Assembly (NCBI RefSeq): GCF_001540865.1
Contig: NC_033640.1
Coordinates: 22,101-86,100 of the forward strand
Length of the DNA stretch: 64,000 bases
From: Ananas comosus
Lineage: Eukaryota > Streptophyta > Magnoliopsida > Poales > Bromeliaceae
Direction: 5' to 3'
Shown here: positions 1 through 13,800 of the stretch, piece by piece
Position numbering within the stretch: position 1 is the first letter of the stretch
Layout: each line of letters begins with the position of its first letter
The notes under the pieces: generated by a model
Seen by the model: the letters and a program-made list of their open reading frames with translations, nothing else
Database searches by the model: none
What the model was told of the DNA's origin: nothing
Position numbers and translations under genes: made by a program

Positions 1-142
1 GTCATTGAGAGCACTTATGGGGGTTTTACCTTTCAAAGTGTGAACGCGTTAAACGGAAAAAATTTTTTTTTTTTAAGGGAAAAGGAAAAAACAAAAAGCC
101 AATTCCGAGCCCTAACAAAAAAAAAAATATAGAATGTGTTTC

Positions 143-1020
143 TGACTTTACCTGAAATGGAAAGTTCCATAATAAACGGAAGGTTAATGCTTGGAGCTGG
201 GCCCAATCCGGCCCATTAAGGGAAATGGGACTCATAACGGCCGACAACGTCAAAGGTCGGTAAGCAGTTTCAATAAAATGGGTCTTAACGAGCCGGCCCA
301 AGGCCGCTCAGGTTCGTCTAAAACGCCAATTCGCCTTTTGCCATTTTGGGTAATCTTTCCATTTTAGGTAAAGTCGAAAATAGCAACTCTCGTGAATTAG
401 CCCAAAGGTGAAGGTTGCACTATTGGGGCCGAAAATATATGCTGGGTCATAAGTTTTTTTATTTATTTATTTTAAATAAGCATGAGAATTGTCTATAATA
501 TAGCCTCTTAACTAAAAAAAAAAAAAATCAAAGCAAATAAAAAATCCTGCGAGCGTTCTCCGTATTATCTATTTTTGATTAATACAAATCACAAAGAAAA
601 ATCCCGCGAGTCTTTTTTCAAACTTATCTATTTATAATTGCTGAAAAAAGGAAAAAAAAGCGCCTCAACCAAAGAAAAAAAAAAAAGGGAGCAAGTTACA
701 GCCTGATATTAAGCTCGGCAAAGTGAAAACTTTCCATTTTGGGGCTATGCACGAGAGTTACTATTTCCGACTTTACCTTAAATGGAAAGTTCCGTAATTT
801 TTACCAAAACGGAAGGTTAATGCTTGAGCTGGGTCCAATCTGGGAAATGGGTCTTAGAACGGCCCACAAGGTCAAAGGCCGATAGGCTGTTTCGAGAAAC
901 TGGATCTTAACGGGCCCAAGGCCCGGTCTGGTTCATCTAACACACCGCTTTCTCCTTTTGCCATTTTGGGCATGCTCTCCATTTAGGTAAAGTCAAAAAT
1001 AGTAACTCTTGTGAATTAGG
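143..1020. repeat. Two diverged copies of a ~250-bp repeat
   Basis: The block 143-400 recurs at about 769-1,019 in the same orientation. Shared phrases run in the same order: a 'tggaaagttcc' start, 'aacggaaggttaatgctt', a GGCCCA-rich middle, 'ccttttgccattttggg', and an 'aactct-gtgaattag' end. Further weaker copies lie near 2,148 and 3,430, so this is a dispersed family rather than a simple tandem pair. Confidence 0.7.
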
Positions 1021-1027
1021 TAAAGTC

Positions 1028-1090
1028 TAAACCTTAAACTCTAAACCCTAAACCCCAAAACCCTAAACCCAAAACCCTAAACTCTAAACG
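1028..1090. repeat. Interstitial telomere-like repeat (CCCTAAA variants)
   Basis: About 60 bp of CCCTAAA and degenerate CCCCAAAA / CTCTAAA units sit directly after the second copy of the upstream repeat. CCCTAAA is the usual plant telomere unit. The short length and degeneration indicate an interstitial tract, not a chromosome end. Confidence 0.7.
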
Positions 1091-3347
1091 TTGGAGGGAA
1101 AATAAATTTGGGGAAAAAGGATTTGGGGCAGGAAAAAAAATATATAATTTTTTTTAAAAAAAAGGAAAAAAAAAATTGCATGTTAAGTAAATTTTAAAAT
1201 CACCTCATAGGGCTTAATATTGGTTCTAAATTAATCTGGTAATCCACTGTAAAACATTTAAGCAGCGATTAATTAATGTAATTTTATGATATATTGCTGT
1301 TCTAAATCATGGTGGCAATGTATTAGTCCGGCCCAATAATAATAAAATATGACCATTCAGCCCGACCCTAAAAACAATCTGTCTGAAACAATGTTATGGT
1401 CTACACGTGTGCAAAAAAGGCGTTCATTACCCGAGCTCAATGACAGATGGCTATAATGACGGCCCAAATATAGTATAAGATGGGCTCTGATAAGCCTATT
1501 TTTGGGGGTATTTTGTTTTTATTCTTAAATGAAATTTGAGTGAAAAGTCGGATTGAGCTAAGACTGCTCAGAGAGCCCAGGGACAAATGGACCTAGGAAC
1601 ATCCAAAACATCAAAATGATGGCCTGTGATTAGTGTATCTTTAGAGCGTTCCATTTTTTAATTTCATTTCAATTTTACAGTCCACTATTCACAGACATTT
1701 ATTTATTAATAATACATGATCTCTGTGTTTAATGGCCCAAAGAATGATTATTGTCTTCCAATATAAAATAAATTCTATGGTAGGTAAAATATATATTGTC
1801 ATCGGGTTTAGAATGGTTCTTACAAAATACCAACAAGCAATAGAGGGTTAATCACAATTTTTGTTATTTATATTATAGTCTTAACTCAAAAAAAGGAAAA
1901 ATAATAATAATTTACAAAAAAAAAATGGTGAGTGTTGTCCACATTTTTTTTTTATTACGACAAATAAAAAGAAAATTTTCTGTGAGGTTTCTCCAAATTT
2001 ATCTATTTTTGATTGCTCCAAGGAAAAAGTGCCTTACCCAAAGAATAAATAACTAAGCAAAAAAAAAAAAAACAAGTTGAGGTATAATATTAAGCTCCCC
2101 AAGTGAAACCTTCCATTTGGGGACTATTAACGAGACTTAGTATTTTCGACTTTACCTAAAATGGAAAGTCCCGCAATTTAACCCAAACAAGAAAATAGGC
2201 CAACGAGTGCTGGGCCTCACCCGGCCCATTAATAAAATTCGTCGAATTCAACCCCAACGTACGTACTATTCAAAGCCCAGCTTGTTCCAGTGCGTGAGCC
2301 GTTCCTAGGCCCATTTAGACATATACGTATATATTACACTGTACTTTGTGTATTATAGAATACTGTATAGTATAATTTGGATGTTTTATAGTGTATTATG
2401 CTCCCTTAACATTGATTTCTTTTTGCTATTCAGTTTTTTGACTGGGATCCTTTTATCTTTTGCTTATTTTTTTTTCCCTAAGGTCGAGTGGTTTTGGTCA
2501 AAAAAAAAAAAAAGTATCAAACTCTAATACTTAAAGAATTAAAAAGAAGTGGAGAGGTCTCAGCGAAAAGAAAAAAAAAGGGTCAATACTTGGGGGGGCT
2601 TCAACCGAGAAAAAAAAAAAGGTAGTGTGCTAAAATGGGTTATTGGGCTGACTTGTTGTTGGGTTATGGGCCAACACACCTCCTCGTAGATTGAAGGGGA
2701 AATACTCTGGAGGCGTAGTTAACTAAATGGGCCCAAGCATTGAGCCAGTAACAAATGGGACCCAAGTGCGGGGCGGATCAGGTCTAACTCCGATTCGCCT
2801 TTTATTACGTTGAGTAATGGTTTTTCCGCTTTTGGTAAAATCGCAGAGGCTTTCATTCTAGAAGTCGAAAATAGTAACTCTTAAGTCTCTTATTAATAGC
2901 CCCCAAATGAAAAGTTTCACCCGCGCAAGCTTATGCCAATATTTACTACAAGTGGAATTTCTAATCCCCAAAATAAAATTAGTTTTAGGGTAAACTCTAT
3001 TAAACATGTGAACTAAAGCGTGTAATTTTTAAATAGATACATGAAATTTAAAATTTTCTATTTATCATCTAAATTTTCATTACTTTCTAATGTCCCAATA
3101 AATAAAAGGCACAAAAAAATGCTATTAAATTCTACCAAAAAAAGTACTTAGATCAAATTTAAATACACTATTAGAGTAAAATTATAATATCAAGATTTTA
3201 AAAATACACTCTCTTTTGTTTATGTACAATCTGATTAAAAAGGAAAAAAAAAAGAAAAGAAAACTTATTATGAATCTTTCCATTCTGATATTGCTTCCTC
3301 AAAATAAGTAATTATCTCTCTTTTATGATCAGCCCGGAATAGGAAAA

Positions 3348-3379
<32 letters not shown>

Positions 3380-6300
3380 AAAAAAAAAAGAAGGAAAACA
3401 AAAAAAAATATAACCAGTGCTTATTTCAGGCCCCAGTAACTTAGCTAAAATGGAAAGCCCGGTAATTTATCCAAAATTGCACAAAGAGAAAACAATGTAT
3501 AAGGCGTACCGTAGTGGGCCTTAGTCAGGCCCGTTAAGGCCACTTTATTATACAACATTACCATCTTAGTTTATGATGAATCTTTCAAGCCAAAGCCCAA
3601 TTCCAACTAGGCCCTTTTAAGTTGAAAATAAATACGAATTGGGCTTCGGCTTCAGTATAATAAACTTTCTGTCACATCTATGGCACGAATTTTATCCTCA
3701 TCGATCTCGTGCAACCCGCTTTTCATTTATTTATTTATAAATAAATTTAGTTACTTGTGTTAGAGACATTTTACTGCTTAAAATATTAGGTTATATACAA
3801 CATAATTATATCCAGGATGGTGCTTCCTTAATATTTAGTATCAAACCTTCTCAGTAAAGTTGGGCAATATACAGCTTAATTATATCATATTCCTATTGGC
3901 TTTCAATATATGTATCCTACCAACCTAGTCGTTTTCAAACTAGAAAAGGACCGACATTACATGAAAAATAATATACGCGTCTAATTGTTTCTTTTTTAGT
4001 GTATGTATTCACCTGGTGCTCAAAATAATTTACGACATGCCACATTTTAAAAGGCAAGTGAACTTTTATTTTTCCTTTATCGAAATTAACGTGCTATTCC
4101 TCCGCATAAAAAAAAAAACAAAAACGTAACAACACATTTGTCATTATATTGCTCTCAAATTGATGAAGATTCATCAAAATTTCTAATCGGTAATGATGCC
4201 ATAGTTTAAAATTTGAATTTACAACATGAATTGATTTGAAGTTGCTGTTGAGCCTAATGCATGGATCAGATTATATTCTCAGTTAGACTAAGCATTGAGC
4301 ATTATAAGCTAAAAAACCAATCAATAGTATAGGGCACTACGGTCATGTAATTATTATGTAAGGTCTATGAGCTGAGAAATGGCCCAGCCCATAGCAACGC
4401 CCTCTGATCTCCGTCCATGTGAATGCATGATCAGTTTTGAGATAGACTTTTTAACTGGATTTTAGTTTGTTTGTTACTTGATCTGGTAATTTTTCGTTCC
4501 AGCTAAATTATGGGGATTTTGGGATTAGTCAGATGTAAGCCCGTCCCATGCAGGCCGGCCGAACAAAGATATACGATATTGGCCCAATATGTTCGGGCCA
4601 TATCACTCATGGACAACCAAGGCAGCCTGATTAAGGCCTGAATTTTTTTTTTGCCTATTTGTCTGAGTTTCGAAAACTTGTGATTATTGGGCCTACCCAT
4701 GCACTCCCGTCAGATTTAGCCATTGTAGGCCGATTTTTCAGGGGAACCCGTGACTACGCCAGCCATCTTTGTAGGCCGAGCCAATTCTGATGATCGAAAG
4801 TGCTCAGCTGGACAAACGGGGTTGGTCTCCAGTGAAATAAAAATTCATGCCACTGATTTAATCTCGGGCAAAGTGAAAGCAACCAAAATGAACTCGCCTG
4901 CTGCCAAATGAGGCTTAAATTTCCAATGAGTAAAGCAATAATACAAATTTCTATTTACTAAACAATTGATTTATATATGTATTAAAATGTTGTTGGGCCT
5001 CATAGTTTATAAAGGGCTTTTTCAGCTGCTTCTTTAAATGATCTAGCTATTTTATTTCACCTGCTTTCTTATCAAGTCCTTGGATACTCTTGCTAGATCT
5101 AGCTTATAGCCTTATAGCCTTATACTTTTCGTTTCAGTCATACATTCTTCTATGGACAGACTTTTCCTACATCGAGTAGGTGAAATATTTTTTGCAGGTA
5201 TACTTTTCTGATTCACAGTTAGAGACTAATGTAATAAAATTGAGCAAGCACACAAAAGAGAGCTTTTCCAAAATCGAGCTATCTTCCTTTACCAATGGGT
5301 CCAGAAGTATATACTACCTCCTAAACTAAAGAGGGCTCATTTCCTTAGACTTGATCTAGGTGTTCAGAAGTTTCATCCTCTCACTCTACCTCAAAAGGCT
5401 TTGTTGGATGTAACAGGTATGGACTAAACAAGGGCGGTAGAAGGTATGGAGGTAATTAATTTATACTATGAAATAAAAAAAGTATGCACACATGCTAATT
5501 GTTCAATTTTGGGTGCATATGTGAAATATCATCAAATGGCAAATAATTGGGAGGCTGGATTTTCGATCGTGGCTGGATTGGGGCCTAGGAATATGAAGGC
5601 TTCGATTGTAGTTTCCAAGGTTGGGCCCATACAGATGCCGGGAATAATTGTTGGTATCTGAGATTTTAAATTTGAATCCTAATTGATCTTATATTTTTAA
5701 AAAATAAATAAAGCGGCTAGCAAATTTATAAATAATAGTATAGATTTATTAATAATAGTAATGTGATAGCAGCACTGTCGACCAAGGGTATAGATAGATA
5801 AAATATAATAGTACAGTGTGTAAAGTGAAAAAAAAAAGTTATAAAGTACAGCATAGTAGATAAGTTATTTTATAATTTTTTTTATATAGGAATGCTTGTA
5901 AATTTGTAAATTGTAAATGAGCAGTGTTGGACTTTTCAAGGTGATGCGATAACAGTTACATTTGATCGAAAAGTTTTAAAATTAATAAAATTTTGAGTTA
6001 GATGATTAATTAAGATAAATAATTTATCTGTATTTTTTTTGTAGTTTGAATGTTAAATTGCTCTCAGTGAGTTTGAAAAAAAAAATTTTATAAAAAATAT
6101 ATATATATACCAATGTGTTTGTTTAAATAGACAGGTGCGGCACTGCCGCTTTTCTAGGTACCTTACGTATCCGTCGATTGATTTAATCACAAGAACGATT
6201 ATAATTATCAGTCTAAAAATAATTAAGAATTGAAAAATAGATTGTTATTGCTAAATAGTGATGTCACTAGTGAAGTTACCTGTGCGGCCGTGCGATGCAA

Positions 6301-6732
6301 CGGACAAATTTTATGACCAAAAAAAAAAAGAGCGGCACATCCAGATATTACATAAATGACTAAATAGAGAAGCTATACTAAATCAACTCACATGCAACAG
6401 GCAAAAATATGAAGAAGCAACAAAAAAAATTGGAGCACTTGATTCCAAGACCCTTTTTAAAGATTAAAACTAAATAGAGTCTGTAGATTTTATAAACAAA
6501 AAAATTTAATTTAATTAAATCTGTACTTAAAGGTAGAAGAAGTAGACGTCACAATTACCCGTTAAGAAAAGAAATGGCGTTAATCATTTAATACAACAAT
6601 AAAATAAGGCTGATACTAAAATCAATATATAGTAATATCATCATAACATGTTAATTGTAATAGGATATCTATTACGCATATCCTTTAAATATTACAAAAA
6701 TTAGGTCTTTTGATAGCTTTCGTGAGAGTACT

Positions 6733-7115
6733 TCACTCCTCTTCTTCATCAGATTCAGAAGAGTCGATTAAACTGCAAACAAAAGTACACATGTAAGTTA
6801 TTTTATTTCTCTTCTTAAATGAAATACTAAGAATTTATTGTATTAATTCAATGAAAATTATTTTAAGATAATTGTTACCTGCGCACTTTTTTCTTCCCTC
6901 GTGATTGCTTCAAAACTTCCTCTGTCTTTGACTGATAACTTCTTGTGAACATAATTTTCAAAAGTGTGCATACAAAAGAATATAAAAAATCAAAATTTTT
7001 TGATGAAACAACTTATTTGGTAATAAAAAGAATATTATTAATTAGCCGTGGAAACTCTTTTTCTGCCTCTTGATTGCTTCCCAGTTTTCTCAGATTTGTT
7101 TAAAGATCTTACATA
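6733..7115 (-). CDS. Possible 3' exons of a K/R-rich protein with an acidic tail
   Basis: On the minus strand three exon-like pieces line up. The first is near 7,040-7,115 and contains KTGKQSRGRKRVST. The second is 6,879 to about 6,945 and contains SKTEEVLKQSRGKKKVR, followed by a gtaaca donor. The last is 6,733-6,772, after a tttgcag acceptor, and reads LIDSSESDEEEE then stop. The 6,879/6,772 junction restores a frame (R-S-L-I-D). The two K/R-rich pieces resemble each other, so an exon may have been duplicated. A basic patch followed by an acidic serine-rich tail is common in chromatin-associated plant proteins, but I cannot name the family. No upstream part of the gene is recognisable, so this may be a fragment or a pseudogene. 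Confidence 0.35.
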
Positions 7116-8129
7116 TCATAGTTCACAAAGTTGTACAAAAAAAAAAAAAAAAAAAAAATCAATTATTAGTGACAAAAAAAACATTCAAAATACTATATAA
7201 TAGGTACTAAATTAATATAAGTTTCCTCACATTGAAATTAAACTTCTTATTAGGTATTTTCATTCGAGTGGTTATTTTTTACTGTTTACGTAATTGTAAA
7301 TATTGAATTTATAATTGAAATCTTCTTCTTTCCTAAAAATTAATAAGTTTCTCTCTCTCTCCCTCTCCTTGTTTCTTCCTCTGCAGGCAAGCTGCAGCTT
7401 CGGTGCTGCCAGCTGCACTGCATGGGAGCAGCAGCAGCTAGACTGCAAGGTCAGCAGCAGAGTTTTGAGGTGCAATTGAGCTGAATTGAAGCTGGAATTT
7501 GCCCAATTAGATCTTGCTCGAGTGCTAGCTGAGAGAGGAGAACTCTTGGACCATTTCATTTAGTTGGATTTCTAGTTAGTGAATGAAATTGATGCTTTTT
7601 GGATCTTGAAGCTGAACTATCAGCATATTGATGGCTTCTTAATCAATTTTACACCCGAACTTGATAGCTGTGTCTCGCTGATTTTTGCTGGTTTATCCTC
7701 CAAGTCCTTGAGTGGTGGACTCAATTCATACCTTTTTCTAGTGGAGTTCCAGGTATTTCGATTTAGAATCGTGAATCAAGTTGATTTTTGGATTCTTGTT
7801 AGAAATATCCTTGATTCTTGTGATCTGATTCTTAAATCTGAATTTTAGATGGCAAAAAGAGGCTTTGGTGGGGGATGTAATGAGGGAGTGAAGCTTGTGA
7901 ACTCATTCCTCCAACCCAAGGACAACACAAACATAAGGGCAAAACAACATAGAAAGACACGTAGACATATGACGAAATTCCAGCCTAAGAGTAGACAAAG
8001 ACATTGTGAAAATGGAGATGCAAAACCAAACTAAAAACATACATAGTAAGTCAGGAAAACCGGAAGGAAAAAAAAGAAAAGAGAGAACAACTTGTATCAA
8101 GTCTTCTACGTCAAACAGGAGAAAGGCTA

Positions 8130-8754
8130 TATCTTGTAATAACCAGAAGGCGTTTCCAGATCATCGCTAGTCGATGCTGTTGTTTCTCCAGTAGTTGATG
8201 TTGCCGGATGTCTAGTGGGTTCTTCTTCCATTGGATCAACGTTAGGGGGGACTAATGAAGGCGCAGCACCTACCAATACTTTCCTTGATTTCCTTCGATA
8301 ATTTGTTTCTTTTCTTCAATTAAAAAATTATAGGACTTTTTGAGAAGTTCAAAGTCCAAATTAATCATTTCATACTCATCTTGAAGTTCCAAATGCTCTT
8401 CACTAATACGATCATATAAGTTTTTATAATATTTCTTGTCCTCCAAATTAACATCTCTAACTTCAAAGCCAATTTATTACTAAGCCTCTTAATAGCTACA
8501 CATGCGGCATCCTCTTGGGTTTGATTCGCCTCAGAAAATGGAGCACCATGACAGGTAATTATCTCCATAAAGCGGCTACTTCTGGGTACTTCAACATCAA
8601 CATGAGAACATAATCGACCATCAGTAAGTACGGTCATGCGGTACCTCGGAGGAGGTAAGGAAAATTGAACGCATATATTGTGAAGTAACTGGCGAAAACT
8701 GACATTGACATTAAGGGAAGAATCCATATCTGCAGGCAAATAGCAAATTGCCAA
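8130..8754 (-). pseudogene. Frameshifted plant hypothetical protein (dsRBD-like N-terminus)
   Basis: Minus-strand coding sequence begins near 8,730 (MDSSLNVN), possibly after a ctgcag acceptor. It continues with FRQLLHNICVQFSLPPPRYR and ends this part at AACVAIKRLSNKLALK, a pattern like small plant proteins with a double-stranded-RNA-binding-like fold. Near 8,460 the frame shifts into a charged, coiled-coil-like stretch (LEDKKYYKNLYDRISEEHLE). Near 8,280 it shifts again into a Ser/Thr/Pro-rich tail containing EEEPTRHPATSTTGETTAST, ending at a stop near 8,130. Coding character in three successive frames indicates a decayed gene. An alternative is a spliced gene with very short introns, but I see no convincing splice sites at the shifts. 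Function unknown. Confidence 0.55.
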
Positions 8755-9775
8755 AAATTACAGAGCGACGGTATATTTTAGCATAGTCGTTTATTTTAAT
8801 TTAGTTAATACACACATAATCCATTAAATTATAGATGTTTGGAGATATACTTATAGGAAAAACACACGAAAAGATGTAACATTCATTTAAATTACAAATA
8901 GACCTAAATTCAAGAGCACAAAATTGCGCAAGTACTTACAGTAACACAGAAGCAACGCAAAAGCGACGTAGAACACCTGTTCGAAATCACCGTCCCTTTC
9001 CTGAAAAAAAAAATGTTAATAAAAAAGAAAATTAAGGTTAATGCTGGATAGAATCATGGATAGATAAAATTGAAAAACTTAAAATAACAGAATAACTTTA
9101 TAGCTTACGGGCAAAAAAAAAAAGGTTATCAGATGCAGGTAAAATGACTGTTAGAGCTGTCATTATATAACCGAATGGATAGTCGTGGGGGTATAGGAAT
9201 CGGCAGCTCGAAACGCTTCGCCATGGTGGATTAATCCAAATTCGAAAACGGCGAAGAAAGACGAAACGACGATGGAAGAAGTCGGGGTGAGGGGAGGGAT
9301 CCATCGTGCCTAATTCCGTTTGGAGGACGCTTCGACTCCAGCTCTGAGAACGGCAAAAACGGAAGAGTAAACGACGATGGAAGAAGTGGGGGTGAGGGGA
9401 GGGGTCCATCGTTCAAGCAAAGAAAGAGGGCACCACTTTTAGTTCAGGCAAAGAGGAACCTGGTTCAGTTCAAGCATCGATTCGGTTCAAATAATTAAAA
9501 GAAGATTTCGGTTCAAAGAAAGAGGGTGCTGGTTTGGTTCATGCAAAGAGGAACCTGGTTCGGTTCAAGGCATTGGTTCGCTTCAAATAATTAAAAAAAA
9601 AATTCGGTTCAAAGACAAAAACATATGGATCAATTGGTCTGGTTCGATTGGTCTGGTTCCAATGATTCAAGCAAAGAAAAGGGAACCGATTAGGTTCAAG
9701 CAAAAAAAAGAAAAAAAATTTCAGTTGGTTTGGGCATGTTGACCCGGTTTACTATATATATATATATATATATAT

Positions 9776-9990
9776 AGAGTTGAGTAAGAATATTCTCAAA
9801 AGTATCAAGAGGTTGGTGCTTTTGAGGTTTTAACCCTTGGATGGATAAATATAAGGTTGGGATGATGGTGGTAGGTGGTGGTAGGTGGAATAGTGTTTGA
9901 TCCAATAGTTATTAGTAATCAAGGAGTAGATCCAAGGACTAGAAATCTAAAAGCACCAAAGGGGTGATACTTCTAAAAGTATTATAGCTC
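9776..9990. mobile_element. MITE-like unit, relative of the 40-kb tandem array
   Basis: The ends contain 'tctcaaaagtatcaagaggttggtgctttt' type sequence and the near-inverted counterpart 'aaagcaccaaaggggtgatacttctaaaagta'. The same aagcacc/ggtgctt and acttttaaaagta theme builds the repeats at 39.96-40.63 kb. TA tracts flank it on both sides. Confidence 0.5.
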
Positions 9991-10108
9991 AATTATATAT
10001 ATATATATATATATATATATTGGTTTTAGCTAGGAACCCTAGCCTGTACCCAATCAGCTAACAACCCCTCTCTTATCAGGGAGTGCCACATGCATCTCTT
10101 GTAGAANA

Positions 10109-10610
10109 TATATATATATATATATATATATATATGGAGAACTTGAACCGGTTTGGATTGATACCTACATTAAAAACAATCCGATTCGGTTTAAATAAAA
10201 AAAAGGGAAACATATGAAGTACTTGAGCCGGTTTGGGTTTGTGCACACACCCAATAAATTTGGTTCGGTTCAACCAAAGAAATGTCATTCCGGTTCTGTT
10301 CAACTCAAGAAATGTCACGCCGCCACGTGGCAAGATTAAGAGAAATAAAAATAAGGTAATATATATATATATATATATATATATATGGAGAATTTGAACC
10401 GGTTTGGATTGGCATCTACAGTAAAAATAATCCGATTCGGTTTAAATAAAAAAAGAAGGAAATACATGAAGTGCTTGAGCCGGTTTGGGTTTGTGCACAC
10501 ACCCAATAAATTCGATTCGGTTCAACCAAAGAAATGCCATTCCGGTTCGGTTTAACCCAAAAAATGTCGCACCGTCACGTGGGAAGATTAAGAGAAATAA
10601 TGATAAGGCG
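10109..10610. repeat. Tandem pair of ~250-bp units headed by (TA)n
   Basis: Each unit starts with a TA tract (10,108 and 10,361). It then runs through 'tatggagaa-ttgaaccggtttgg', 'tttgggtttgtgcacacaccc', 'ttcggttcaaccaaagaaatg' and a 'cacgtgg-aagattaagagaaat' end. The copies are highly similar. A single ambiguous base lies at 10,107, at the start of the first unit. Confidence 0.8.
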
Positions 10611-10838
10611 TAGAAGATTAGGCAGCACCCTGGCACACTATTAAAGAAGCGCAATCGCCCCTGGAGCGAGATCTGTTATCGTGCTACTCTCGTCGCTCCG
10701 GAAGGAAGGTTTGTGGGTCGTTTCCCCCTCCCGTTCCCATCTCCATTGCCATTTTACATTTCGAATTCTCAGCCGAGGATTCTGGCAGGTTGGTCCGCCC
10801 GTCGATCTCAACTCTCAAGTAGAAGAAGCGGATTTAAA

Positions 10839-13800
10839 ATGGCGTCGGCGACTGGTGCGACGAGGCTGGATCTGGATGGGAACCCAATCCGGCCGCTGAC
10901 GATCTGCATGATCGGGGCGGGTGGGTTCATCGGGTCCCACCTCTGCGAGAAGCTGATGGCGGAGACCCCTCACAAGGTGCTCGCCGTCGACGTCTACAGC
11001 GACAAGATCAAGCACCTCCTCGAGCCCCCGCCGGGGCACGGCCGGATCCAGTTCCACCGACTCAACATCAAGAACGACTCCCGACTCGAGGGCCTCATCA
11101 AGATGTCGGATCTGGTGAGCTCCTGCTCGTCTTTCCTTCCTCTTTTTATCTCTCTCTCTCTCTTATCTCTCTCTCTCTCTCTCTCTCTGTGTCACTTGCT
11201 CCCCCGCCGACAGGTCCCTCCCTCCCTTTCTGCAGCTCCCATTGGCCTCCCTTTCTGCAGATCCGCTTCTCCCCCTTTCCCTGGATGCTTTCTTCTTATT
11301 TGCTCCCTCACCCGTACCTTCTTTCTTCCCTCCCGCGGTTTTTCTGATTTCTCTCGGCTTCTGCTTCTTCCTCTTCTTCGTTCCTTAGGGTCTACTATAG
11401 CGTTGTCTCGATGGATTCCTTAGGGTTTGGTGGGAGGGAATTTTCCGTTTTCATTGCTAACCTCTCTCTTTTAATAACGCAGACGATTAACCTGGCGGCC
11501 ATCTGCACCCCCGCCGATTACAATACCCGCCCACTGGATACCATATACAGCAATTTCATCGATGCCCTTCCAGTGGTAAGTGTTGCGAGTCTCATACAGA
11601 TCCGATCCAGATCTCTGCCTACTGTCTCCCTAATTTCCCACTGGCCTTGTGCCGTGGCATCACAATGCAGGTTAAGTATTGCTCTGAAAACAACAAGCGG
11701 CTCATTCACTTCTCCACTTGCGAGGTGTATGGGAAGACTATCGGAAGCTTTCTCCCAAAGGATCACCCTCTGCGGCAGGTGATATTGCCCTCTTTTTTCT
11801 CTGTTCGTTATTATGTCTCACACTTTTCTGTTATGCTCTTATCTGTATGAACTGAAGAAAATGTGGAAAAGAAAAGTTATATATCAACAAGTCAAGTTGA
11901 TTACTGTTCATGCCGCCTTTCCTCGTGAAAACTAAAAAAAGAAAGTTGAAATCTGCAAGAGCAGTTGCAGATCTGTAATGGTGTTGTAGAATATTTATGT
12001 GATTTCCACAGTAATGGTATGTTTGGTGTTTGAATATGTATTTAAGCTGGTCCTTGATCTACTACTAGCTGGGAACATAGTTTAAAGTGGGTCACAATTT
12101 TCTCTTGGAAAGAGATAATGTCACTTTCACTATGCTTATTTGTATTTTCTTTTGGTTGATTAATCCTGAAGCTGTTCATGAATTGAAATTCTAGCATCCG
12201 TACAAGATCTAGTTAGTTACAACCGAGCAAGTAAAAAGGTGTTATGAAGATGGAAAACCATGCATCGAAACTTGTTTATCTTCCAATATTTTGTCTTTGT
12301 AAGCAGCCAACATCATGTGTCAGACATTTTCTTTATTGTTTGGAATAAGCTAAAGGCAGTATAATTGTTACAACTGATTATTATGCTATGGCTTTAGTTG
12401 GGGTTAAAAGGTCTAGTTCTTGGTGCTGTTTTTGAATTTATCGTATGTTAGTTTACGTGGTGTACCCTATTATAGTTTCAGAGTCCAAGTGTATTTATTT
12501 TATTTTCACATGTACCACTTTAACTCTTTTTATACCACATAGCAAGAATGTAGCCTCGATAACAGGGAAATTGTGTAGTTTAATCATTTATGTCAATGAC
12601 ATAAATGCTATTCATCGAAGAGTGTACTACCACCAATTAGGACACACTATGTTGGTTCCAAGACTCTTCGTATTTCTGTTTATGATTCTACCGGAGCTTT
12701 CCATTTCCTTTAAAATTTGTTTCACGACTACAAGGAAACTTCTAACTAGAAATGAAAAATATGTTGACCAAGTGATTATGCTATTTTTATTGGAACATTA
12801 AGCTACAGTACTTTTTAGTTGCTTCGATCCACTTAGAGACATGATTCTGTAACTGTATGACAAAAATTGCTAGGTTGTAGAACTCCAAGCTAGTCCAATG
12901 TGACTATCCACTGACCCCTTTATTGACCTATTAAAATACATGTTTGCAGTAAATTATGCACGATATGTTTATGTAGTAATGCTATAGGGATTTCATACAT
13001 AGGTTTGAGTTACGTAACAAAATGGTATTTCATTGGCATATTAACGTTATGAATAAAAGAGAAAATTATATAGAAGAAAAGAAATGCAAGGTTATTTTGT
13101 GGCAAGGCTTTTTTGTATTGACATAAAACTTTATTAAAAATTATTCTAATTGTTAGTAATACATCTTTCACAAAGTGTGTCCTCTATGTTTTATTAACAT
13201 GAAGCTGCTAGCTCACTACGTTCACTTTAGACTTTAGAGCACCACCACTTTATTTGAACTTTGAAGTACTAATTAGATTCAATAAATCAATTTTGCCTCC
13301 ACCTTATTTCCTTATTAATTGGTTTTTGCCTCTGTAGTTTGATTTGCACTTTTATTACTCTAATGGAGTAATTATACATGTGTATTTTAATCTGGGAGCT
13401 TTTAAAGATGAGTGTGGCTTAGGGGAACGGGTTAGTAACAAAATAAATTTTAAAGTTCAATTTGCACCATTTATCACTCTTTAAATAGAAAAAGCAGTTT
13501 ATAGTCGAATCGATTGTGGAGTAGATTCTGAATCATAATGCAAATGGAATATGGGATAGACACCTTAGATTGAGCCTTTATTCTTTTCTGCGTTGGTGCG
13601 CCCTTCACGTGAATCGAACTCTTTGAAGATGGGCATGCAGAGTCCTACACTTTACTGCATGTTTCTCATATATGTGTGTCTCCTTTGCCATTACAAAATC
13701 TGTGTTCAAATTGGCCGTTAGTGAGAAGACTGTATGAATTGAGTACAAGTGCACTACTTCCATAAAAGTATTCAAATTTTGAAGTTGTTTGTTGACACTT

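Larger units (their letters stand above)
1..6700. other. Repeat-rich intergenic DNA without a recognisable gene
   Basis: AT-rich sequence with many A and T homopolymers, a GAAA microsatellite near 3,348-3,381 and several diverged copies of a repeat carrying GGCCCA-rich cores and an 'actttacc..aaatggaaag' phrase (about 143, 769, 2,148 and 3,430). Short open frames here, for example a 71-codon one at 5,446-5,661, show no recognisable protein and no splice context. I see no gene I can support. Confidence 0.6.
8755..10838. other. Intergenic region with several tandem repeats
   Basis: It holds two copies of a ~60-bp unit near 9,240-9,300 and 9,350-9,412 (shared 'cgacgatggaagaagt'). A run of 'ggttcaagcaaagaa' motifs follows to about 9,700, then a MITE-like unit at about 9,776-9,990, (TA)n tracts, and a ~250-bp tandem pair at 10,109-10,610. 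The rest is the AXS promoter and 5' leader. No gene recognised. Confidence 0.6.
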